NCBI GenBank assembly: GCA_017409645.1
Contig: JAFQSI010000163.1
Location: 1-7,954, forward strand
Reading direction: 5' to 3'
Origin: Oscillospiraceae bacterium
Lineage (GTDB): Bacteria > Bacillota > Clostridia > Oscillospirales > Oscillospiraceae
Length of the DNA: 7,954 nt
Below, one piece after another: positions 1 to 4,246 of this stretch. Position numbers and translations under genes: made by a program. The notes under the pieces are model-generated. The model saw only the letters and a program-made list of their open reading frames with translations, was not told the origin of the DNA and searched no databases. Position 1 is the first letter of the stretch, and each line of letters opens with the position of its first letter.

Positions 1-321
1 CACGGCGGGGCCTGCCAGGCCCACGGCCTCATTGACGGGCAGGGAGAAGGCGATGCCCTGGGCCTTCTTGGCCATGCCCATCTCCTTGTAGATGGCGTTC
101 AGGACGGTGTCGCGAAGCTCCTTCTCCACGACCATCATCAGGATCTCCTTCTCCGCGTGGAGGGTGATGCCGAAGAACGCCGCCGCGTCCTCCCGGGCCA
201 CGCCGCGGGCGTTGAGAATAGTGCCGCCCCGGACGCCCAGGTCCCGGGCCACGTCCATCACGTCCTCGGCAAAGCCGGAGTTGACGATGGCGAAGATCAC
301 TTCATGGTTGTTGTTCGTCAT
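1..321 (-). CDS. PII-like regulator, second copy (3' end missing)
   Basis: The 107 visible codons start at the ATG at 321 and run off the left edge with no stop, so the C-terminus is not seen. The sequence has the beta-alpha-beta layout of the PII/GlnB ferredoxin-like fold: strand VIFAIVNSG (about 8-16), helix FAEDVMDVARDLG, strand GGTILNARGV (32-41), a short T-loop region around AREDAAAFFG (42-51), strand EILMMVVE, a helix around residues 68-81, and the terminal strand QGIAFSLPV (88-96). It has no tyrosine where GlnB carries its uridylylated T-loop residue, and the loop looks short, so classical uridylylation is unlikely. It begins 3 bases after the stop of the other PII-like gene, and its site GGGGAGG lies within that gene's last codons, which suggests translational coupling. 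Binding of a small ligand and control of the DUF1538 membrane protein is inferred from operon context only. Confidence 0.82.
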   Translation of the reverse strand, partial: MTNNNHEVIFAIVNSGFAEDVMDVARDLGVRGGTILNARGVAREDAAAFFGITLHAEKEILMMVVEKELRDTVLNAIYKEMGMAKKAQGIAFSLPVNEAVGLAGPAV

Positions 322-324
322 GCT

Positions 325-690
325 TTATTCCCTCCCCAGACGGTTGTTGCTCATAAACTGATAGAGATTGACGCCGATGATGCTCGACATCGGCACGGCG
401 AAGGCCACGCCCTTGCCGCCCTTGATGGTGGCGAATTTGTCCTCCAGAGTGTGCATGATTTTCTCCACCTGGTCCTCCCGGACCACGCTGAGGATCACGC
501 ACTTATGGATGTTCAGGCCCAGCAGGTCCACCAGCTCGCTGGTGGCGGTGCCCTTGCCCTGGAGGGCCATCTGGCAGTTGACCTCGAACTGGCTGATGAC
601 GTCCATGTAGAATTCGCCCTTGTTCTTGTCCACCACGGTGAAGAGGACCTTCAGCTTCTTGATGGCGGATTCGTTGACGGTGTTTGCCAT
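325..690 (-). CDS. PII-like regulator, first copy (121 aa)
   Basis: This 121-residue protein belongs to the PII-like group found beside DUF1538 genes. Strand KVLFTVVDK (about 14-22), helix GEFYMDVISQFEVN, strand CQMALQGKGTA (39-49), strand HKCVILSVV (62-70), helix REDQVEKIMHTLEDKF and strand GKGVAFAVPM (92-101) follow the order expected of the PII fold. The ending GVAFAVPMSSIIGV parallels GIAFSLPVNEAVGL in the next gene, so the two are distant paralogues. It has a different, shorter T-loop (TSELVDLLG) than GlnB and no GlnB-like tyrosine there. The frame is open for 16 more codons upstream, but the ATG at 690 is chosen because AAGGAGG sits 8 bases ahead of it. The longer start would overlap the DUF1538 gene and lack a site. 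It lies 13 bases behind the DUF1538 stop, in the same operon. Its partner and ligand are not known from the sequence. Confidence 0.88.
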   Translation of the reverse strand: MANTVNESAIKKLKVLFTVVDKNKGEFYMDVISQFEVNCQMALQGKGTATSELVDLLGLNIHKCVILSVVREDQVEKIMHTLEDKFATIKGGKGVAFAVPMSSIIGVNLYQFMSNNRLGRE

Positions 691-703
691 AAAACGGTCC
701 TCC

Positions 704-2233
704 TTACATAAAGTTGATGATCTGCTGATCGTCGGCATCCAGGATCCGCTTCATGGCCTTGAGCTCCTGGACATGGGCGTCCAGAATACCCTTGAAGCCC
801 AACAGCTGGATGGTGATCAGGGGGATCATGGCCACCAGGGCCACCACGCCGAAGGCGTCCCGCAGGACCGCCTCCTCGCCCTGGAGCGCCACACAGGCAC
901 CCACCGCAAAGGGCAGGATGAAGCCCGAGGTCATGGGGCCGGAGGCCACGCCGCCGGAGTCGAAGGCGATGGCGGTGTACACCGGGGGCACGAACAGGCT
1001 CAGGGCCAGGGAGATGAAGTAGCCGGGGATGATGTAGTAGACCAGGGAGAAATCGTAGACGATGCGGACCATGCTCAAGGTGATGGCAGCACCGACGCCC
1101 ACGCACAGGCCGATCATCATGGACTTTTTGCTGACCATGCCGCCGGTGACGTCCTCCACCTGGCCGTTCAGCACATGGATGGCAGGCTCTGCCAGGACCA
1201 CCAGCACGCCGGTGATCAGGCCGAAGCCGATGAGCAGCTCAGAGCTGCTGGAGGCCAGGGAATGGCCCAGCTTGTAGCCGATGGGCATGAAGCCCACGTT
1301 GACGCCGGTGAGGAACATCACAAGACCGATGTAGGTGATGACAACGCCCACGGCGATCTTCTTCAGACGCTTCAGCGGGAGCTTCAAAAAGGCCGCCTGG
1401 CACACCAGGAAGAACACCACGATCATGCCCAGAGCCACGGCCACCTCCTTGCAGGTGTGGGCGGCGGTGTGCAGGTAGGCGCCTGCAATGTCAGAGCTGA
1501 CGGTGTAGTCGGGAACGGCGTAGGTCAGGTCGTTGCTTGCAAAAATGCCCAGCACCAGCACGGCCAGAACGGGACCCACGGAGCAAAGGGCCACCAGACC
1601 GAAGCTGTTGTCCTTGCTGCGCGGGTCGCCCAGCACGCTGGAGATACCGACGCCCAGGGCCATGATGAAGGGCACCGTGATGGGGCCGGTGGTGACGCCG
1701 CCGGAGTCAAAGGACATGGGCAGCAGGGGCAGATTGCCGTTCACCGCCAGCATCAGAGCCAGGGCGAAGAGCAGCATATAGAAGAGCATCAGGATGTTGC
1801 TTAAGGATTTGCGGAAGACGATCTTCAGCACGGCGATCACCAGAAACGCGCCGACACCGAAGCCCACCGCATAGACCAGCACGGTGCCGTTCATGACGGC
1901 GCTGACCTGATTTGCCAGCACCTGCAGGTCCGGCTCCGCGATGGTGATCAGCATGCCCAGCACGAAGCACACGAACAGCAGCAGACCCAATTTCCGCTGT
2001 TTGGACAGGCCGGAACCCACATGGGTGCCCATGGGCGTCATGGCCAGATCTGCACCCAGATTAAACAGTCCGATGCCCAGGACCAGCAGTACCGCACCGA
2101 TGGTGAACGTGATCAGCTCGACAGCTGAAAACTCGAACAGGGGCGTCAGGCCCATGAGGTACACCAGTGCAGTGATGGGCAGCGCGGAGATCAGCGCTTC
2201 GAGGATCTTGTCCTTGAGTTCTTTCAATTCCAT
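704..2233 (-). CDS. DUF1538 two-repeat membrane protein, putative cation transporter
   Basis: This 509-residue polytopic inner-membrane protein contains two tandem DUF1538 units (about 37-230 and 290-485). Each has an acidic motif (IAEPDLQVLANQV at 98-110; LAEPAIHVLNGQV at 347-359) and an FDSGGV..GP motif (175-183 and 424-432). Glutamate and aspartate are 76 residues apart in both (E100/D176 and E349/D425), so the halves are colinear. An FG[LV]VAL stretch follows each. Many hydrophobic helices are visible, without a signal peptide. DUF1538 proteins (UmpA/UmpB of Halomonas, as I recall) were reported to give Na+(Li+,K+)/H+ antiport; in that case two genes are needed, whereas here both units are in one chain. 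Substrate in this organism is unproven. Two PII-like genes follow directly. The start is uncertain: GTG at 2236, ATG at 2233 and TTG at 2227 are in frame, and AAAGGTGAT overlaps the first two. Confidence 0.9.
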   Translation of the reverse strand: MELKELKDKILEALISALPITALVYLMGLTPLFEFSAVELITFTIGAVLLVLGIGLFNLGADLAMTPMGTHVGSGLSKQRKLGLLLFVCFVLGMLITIAEPDLQVLANQVSAVMNGTVLVYAVGFGVGAFLVIAVLKIVFRKSLSNILMLFYMLLFALALMLAVNGNLPLLPMSFDSGGVTTGPITVPFIMALGVGISSVLGDPRSKDNSFGLVALCSVGPVLAVLVLGIFASNDLTYAVPDYTVSSDIAGAYLHTAAHTCKEVAVALGMIVVFFLVCQAAFLKLPLKRLKKIAVGVVITYIGLVMFLTGVNVGFMPIGYKLGHSLASSSSELLIGFGLITGVLVVLAEPAIHVLNGQVEDVTGGMVSKKSMMIGLCVGVGAAITLSMVRIVYDFSLVYYIIPGYFISLALSLFVPPVYTAIAFDSGGVASGPMTSGFILPFAVGACVALQGEEAVLRDAFGVVALVAMIPLITIQLLGFKGILDAHVQELKAMKRILDADDQQIINFM

Positions 2234-2261
2234 CACCTTTCTGTCTTGAGATTACCCGTCT

Positions 2262-2291
2262 ATTTTACCATGTATCCACGGGTGGGGCCAA
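2262..2291 (-). promoter_or_regulatory. Promoter of the DUF1538-PII-PII operon
   Basis: On the minus strand there is an extended -10 TGGTAAAAT (TAAAAT at 2262-2267) and a -35 TTGGCC (2286-2291), separated by 18 bases. The -35 matches 4 of 6 consensus bases, and the extended TG element may compensate. Transcription would begin near 2255, giving a leader of only about 20 bases, too short for a riboswitch. Confidence 0.6.
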
Positions 2292-2299
2292 TGAAATTG

Positions 2300-2313
2300 C
2301 GGTTTCTTAACCG
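2300..2313 (-). terminator. Weak hairpin after the papain-like gene
   Basis: CGGTT and AACCG form a 5 bp stem with a 4-base loop 20 bases behind the stop of the papain-like gene. The following bases on the minus strand (CAATTTC) are only mildly U-rich. It may be a leaky terminator and sits just upstream of the -35 box of the DUF1538 operon. Confidence 0.25.
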
Positions 2314-2332
2314 GAAATTAGCCGTATGGAAC

Positions 2333-2875
2333 TCAAACCGGCACCCGGAGCCGGACCAGATCCCGGAGGATGCCCTGGTATTCGCAGCGCAGCTCCGGAA
2401 GGCGGGTGTAGTCCATGGGCTTCATGAGGCTCGAGTCCTTCGGAAGCTCCAGGGCCTGGCTGCGGCAGAGAATCTCCGCCACGAACTGGGAGCAGAAATA
2501 TTTGTATTTGGGGTGGAAGGGGATGCCCAGCTTGCACAGGATCAGACCCAGGATGTTGAAGCTGTACAGGTCCGAATCTCTGGCGAACTGCTGAGCCTCC
2601 CGGCGGGCGATCTCATAGACCTCGTTCGGGACGGAAAGCTCGTACAGGGCGCAGGGGATGTCCTGGTGCTTATGATAAAAGCCCCGGTGGAAGACCTCGG
2701 TGGTGGGACCGGCGGGGAACATGGTCTCGCCGTTTTTCCGGGCGGAGGAGTACAGGGGCTGCAGACATTCGTCAAAGGAAATGGAGGCGTGGGTGTAGGG
2801 ATCGGCGGTAAAGAGCTGCACCAGTTTGGACAAAAAGGTATCTGATCGGGTCAGCAGGATGTAGATCGTCTTCAT
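2333..2875 (-). CDS. Permuted papain-fold (YiiX/YaeF-like) protein
   Basis: This 180-residue protein resembles the circularly permuted NlpC/P60-papain enzymes (YaeF/YiiX, peptidase clan C92), in which the catalytic histidine precedes the cysteine. The likely pair is H29 in PYTHASIS and C128 in YFCSQFVAEIL. The N-terminal strand YILLTRSDTFLSKLV also fits this group. No signal peptide or membrane segment is seen, so it is probably cytoplasmic. Substrates in this group are lipid or peptide amides and esters, but the reaction here cannot be told. The reading frame is open up to 3079, but the added 68 residues overlie the promoter and AT-rich intergenic DNA. The ATG at 2875 is preceded by AGGAG at 7 bases and is the sensible start. 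It is monocistronic and divergent from tRNA-Leu. Its stop is 99 bases before the DUF1538 ATG, and that operon has its own promoter. Confidence 0.85.
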   Translation of the reverse strand: MKTIYILLTRSDTFLSKLVQLFTADPYTHASISFDECLQPLYSSARKNGETMFPAGPTTEVFHRGFYHKHQDIPCALYELSVPNEVYEIARREAQQFARDSDLYSFNILGLILCKLGIPFHPKYKYFCSQFVAEILCRSQALELPKDSSLMKPMDYTRLPELRCEYQGILRDLVRLRVPV

Positions 2876-2909
2876 AAAATTCTCCTGAAAAATCAATGAT
2901 ATCCAATCC

Positions 2910-2938
2910 ATTATAGCACAATTTCCGGGGAATGGCAA
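2910..2938 (-). promoter_or_regulatory. Promoter of the papain-like gene
   Basis: The minus strand carries -35 TTGCCA (2933-2938, 5 of 6 matches), a 17-base spacer and a perfect -10 TATAAT (2910-2915). The start point would be near 2903, about 28 bases ahead of the ATG at 2875. This supports the short start for that gene. Confidence 0.85.
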
Positions 2939-3072
2939 ATAAAAGTTGGAAAAAGATTCGAAAAATATCAAGAAAACTGAAGGAATCCGGGATTTCCTTG
3001 CACGCAGCGGGAGATGTGAACAGATGGGGGCAAAACAGCTGAAATAAAAATCGAAAAATCTGAAAAAAGGTG

Positions 3073-3101
3073 TTGACAAATCCCGGTGCCCGTGATATTA
3101 T
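3073..3101 (+). promoter_or_regulatory. Promoter of tRNA-Leu
   Basis: A perfect -35 TTGACA (3073-3078) is followed by 17 bases and a -10 TATTAT (3096-3101). The start point would be near 3108, leaving a roughly 34-base 5' leader to be removed by RNase P before the mature end at 3142. It is divergent from the promoter at 2910-2938, with an AT-rich stretch between them. Confidence 0.88.
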
Positions 3102-3141
3102 GTAACAGTCGTCAGGGCACAGCCCACGGCGAACGAAATAT

Positions 3142-3229
3142 GCGCGAGTGGTGGAATTGGTAGACTCGCTAGATTCAGGTTCTAGTGCTCATTCCGGGCG
3201 TGGGGGTTCGACTCCCCCCTCGCGCACCA
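3142..3229 (+). tRNA. tRNA-Leu (anticodon CAG)
   Basis: The 88-base gene folds into a type II tRNA. The acceptor stem pairs GCGCGAG (3142-3148) with CTCGCGC (3219-3225), followed by discriminator A and encoded CCA (3227-3229). The anticodon stem CTAGA/TCTAG holds loop TTCAGGT, giving anticodon CAG at 3176-3178, which reads CUG, the main leucine codon of this GC-rich genome. A long variable arm (GCTC/GGGC stem) and a GGGGG/CCCCC T-stem with loop TTCGACT complete it. It is a single gene with its own promoter and terminator. Confidence 0.97.
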
Positions 3230-3230
3230 T

Positions 3231-3270
3231 GCAAAAAGAAGGACTTCCGAAAGGAAGTCCTTCTTTTTGC
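3231..3270 (+). terminator. Terminator of tRNA-Leu
   Basis: A perfect 18 bp inverted repeat (3231-3248 with 3253-3270) closed by a GAAA tetraloop lies one base after the CCA end. The core AAGGACTTCC/GGAAGTCCTT followed by CTTTTT makes a classical intrinsic terminator. The A-rich left arm means it could also act on the minus strand. Confidence 0.93.
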
Positions 3271-3284
3271 GTCCTTCTTTTTGC
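3257..3284 (+). repeat. 14-base tandem duplication in the terminator 3' arm
   Basis: GTCCTTCTTTTTGC occurs twice in direct succession (3257-3270 and 3271-3284). The first copy is the right arm of the tRNA terminator. The second can pair with the same left arm, and it provides a second U-tract. Confidence 0.9.
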
Positions 3285-3286
3285 AA

Positions 3287-3453
3287 TGATATCCGTTCCC
3301 TTCGGTCACGGATGATATACCTGACGGTATGAGATCCGCTTCGCGGGTGATATACGCTGACGCGTATGCAGGGAACGGATAGTATTTCATGTTTGCGAAG
3401 CAAATATATCATGCGGCGTCAGCCGTATATCATATTGTGCAAGCAATATATCA
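3287..3453. repeat. TGATATA-spaced hairpin array (extragenic palindromic element)
   Basis: Seven small hairpins are separated by a 7-base spacer. Forward spacers are at 3287 (TGATATC), 3313 (TGATATA), 3330 (TGAGATC) and 3348 (TGATATA). Inverted spacers are at 3383 (TATTTCA) and 3405, 3426 and 3447 (TATATCA). The hairpin stems are ATCCGT/ACGGAT (3291-3313), ATACC/GGTAT (3317-3330), ATCCGC/GCGGGT (3334-3348), ATACGC/GCGTAT (3352-3367), TTTGC/GCAAA (3392-3404), ATGCGGC/GCCGTAT with one G-T (3411-3428) and ATATTG/CAATAT (3432-3449). Loops alternate between TGAC and TTC types in both halves once the right half is reverse-complemented. No protein gene fits the region. It fills the space between the tRNA terminator and the end of the lipoprotein gene. 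The name and function are not known to me. Confidence 0.85.
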
Positions 3454-3463
3454 TTAGAAAGCT

Positions 3464-3492
3464 CCGCCCTGTCACATTTTGCGGCAGGGCGG
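3464..3492 (-). terminator. Terminator of the small-protein/lipoprotein unit
   Basis: CCGCCCTG (3464-3471) and CAGGGCGG (3485-3492) form a perfect 8 bp GC-rich stem with a 13-base loop, starting 7 bases after the lipoprotein stop. On the minus strand it is followed by AGCTTTCT, a modest U-run. It also separates the gene from the hairpin array. Confidence 0.65.
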
Positions 3493-3499
3493 TTTGGTG

Positions 3500-3937
3500 T
3501 TATTCGGCGGGGGGATCGTCGGAGGGGTGGTCGAGGAGGAAGCGGACGAAGTCCTCGGAGCGCTCCGGGTCGATGAGGGTCCAGTCGTCCTCGTCCTGGC
3601 GCATGTAGGTATGGCTCAGCAGATAGTAGACGCTCTGCTCCCCGTTGGCGAAGGTGACGGAGGCGGTGTAATAATTCTGGCCGCCCTCGAGATCCGGCGT
3701 CTGCTCCGGCTCCTCGCCGGTGGACAGGCTGCGCAGGATGCCAAGGAGCGCGTTCATATTCTCCTGGGTCACATAGCTCCGGTCGAAATCCGGGTCCGAC
3801 GGATGGCTGGAGATCTCGATGCGCCGGACCATCCGGCCCGGGCCGGAGGTGTTGACCGGGGGCTCCCGGTCGCCGCAGGCCCCCAGGCTCAGGGCCAGGA
3901 GCAGGGAAAGGAAAATGGCTGTGATCTTTCTGTACAT
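3500..3937 (-). CDS. Small lipoprotein of unknown function (145 aa)
   Basis: I do not recognise this family. The N-terminus MYRKITAIFLSLLLALSLGAC is a typical type II signal peptide with lipobox LGAC, so C21 would be lipidated after cleavage and the remaining 125 residues would be outside, anchored to the membrane. The mature part is acidic and has no further membrane segment. After a short linker it has likely beta strands around RRIEIS (38-43) and YYTASVTFANGEQSVYYLL, then a C-terminal helix SEDFVRFLLD. The ATG at 3937 has GAGGTAA 7 bases upstream, and that site overlaps the stop of the preceding 52-residue gene by the TGA itself, so translation of the two is likely coupled. Terminated by the hairpin at 3464-3492. 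Confidence 0.87.
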   Translation of the reverse strand: MYRKITAIFLSLLLALSLGACGDREPPVNTSGPGRMVRRIEISSHPSDPDFDRSYVTQENMNALLGILRSLSTGEEPEQTPDLEGGQNYYTASVTFANGEQSVYYLLSHTYMRQDEDDWTLIDPERSEDFVRFLLDHPSDDPPAE

Positions 3938-3946
3938 GGCGTTACC

Positions 3947-4105
3947 TCATTCCTGGAGCCGGAAGCCGGACTGGGTCAGGATCCGCAGGTTTTCCTGATA
4001 GCCCTCCCGGCTGAAAAAACAGATCATCTCATAGCCCGCAACGGGCCGGAGGGAGACGGCATGGCCCTCCCAGTCCACCCACAGGCGGTAGCTGTCGACC
4101 TCCAT
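3947..4105 (-). CDS. Small soluble protein (52 aa), unknown
   Basis: This short gene starts at the ATG at 4105 and ends with TGA at 3947-3949. It is supported by a ribosome binding site (GGGGAGAGG) just ahead, a TATAAT box about 30 bases upstream, and a 9-base gap to the lipoprotein gene, whose binding site reuses the stop codon (TGAGGTAACGCCATG). The product begins MEVDSYRLWVDWEGHAVSLR and continues with GYEMICFFSREGYQENLRIL and ends SGFRLQE. It reads like a compact alpha-beta domain: two strands, a strand ending in CFFS, a helix, and a short strand. There is no signal peptide or membrane segment. I do not recognise the family. Its place as first gene of the unit suggests it acts with, or controls, the lipoprotein, but nothing more can be said. 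Confidence 0.72.
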   Translation of the reverse strand: MEVDSYRLWVDWEGHAVSLRPVAGYEMICFFSREGYQENLRILTQSGFRLQE

Positions 4106-4135
4106 GTTCCTCTCCCCTTTCAGCAAGATACCTCC

Positions 4136-4164
4136 ATTATACTCCTTTCTCCGGGAAATGGAAT
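4136..4164 (-). promoter_or_regulatory. Promoter of the 52-aa protein/lipoprotein unit
   Basis: A perfect -10 TATAAT (4136-4141) lies about 30 bases ahead of the ATG at 4105. The -35 at 17 bases is poor (ATTCCA, 4159-4164), which suggests dependence on an activator. Two TTAAGAAAA direct repeats lie just upstream (4180-4198). Confidence 0.6.
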
Positions 4165-4179
4165 CGGATGCTGTCGAAC

Positions 4180-4198
4180 TTAAGAAAAATTAAGAAAA
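4180..4198. repeat. TTAAGAAAA direct repeats, 10 bp apart
   Basis: TTAAGAAAA occurs at 4180-4188 and again at 4190-4198, one helical turn apart, about 16 bases upstream of the weak -35 box of the small-protein unit. The same bases on the minus strand form the U-rich tail of the LTA-synthase-family terminator, so the repeat may simply be that tail. An activator site is possible. Confidence 0.4.
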
Positions 4199-4237
4199 CC
4201 CCCTGGAATTCTTAAAAATTCTTAAGAATCCCAGGGG
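4190..4237 (-). terminator. Terminator of the LTA-synthase-family gene
   Basis: A 16 bp stem (4200-4215 with 4222-4237, one G-U pair in the RNA) closed by a 6-base loop begins 10 bases after the stop at 4247. On the minus strand it is followed by GGTTTTCTTAATTTTTC, a clear U-tract. Confidence 0.9.
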
Positions 4238-4246
4238 ATCGTAACA

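Noticed and set aside
620..1804. 394-codon plus-strand open frame opposite the DUF1538 gene
   Set aside because: His/Gln/Asp/Gly-rich low-complexity product, antisense to a well-supported transmembrane protein; a GC-driven shadow.
2234..2332. Riboswitch or attenuator ahead of the DUF1538 operon
   Set aside because: The promoter leaves only about 20 bases of leader, and no structured leader fits.
2939..3072. Hidden gene between the papain-like gene and tRNA-Leu
   Set aside because: The stretch is AT-rich, holds only the two divergent promoters at its ends, and shows no frame with a binding site.
2876..3079. N-terminal extension of the papain-like gene
   Set aside because: The extra 68 codons cover a consensus promoter and AT-rich noncoding DNA, and the inner ATG at 2875 has a good binding site.
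3175..3412. Two minus-strand open frames across tRNA-Leu (71 and 76 codons)
   Set aside because: They are antisense translations of the tRNA, its terminator and the hairpin array. The ends containing GARGGSRTPTPG and CARGESNPHARNEH are well-known false proteins from tRNA-Leu antisense.
3287..3453. CRISPR array
   Set aside because: The 7-base spacer motifs are too short and invert midway, and the segments between them are self-complementary hairpins rather than unique spacers.
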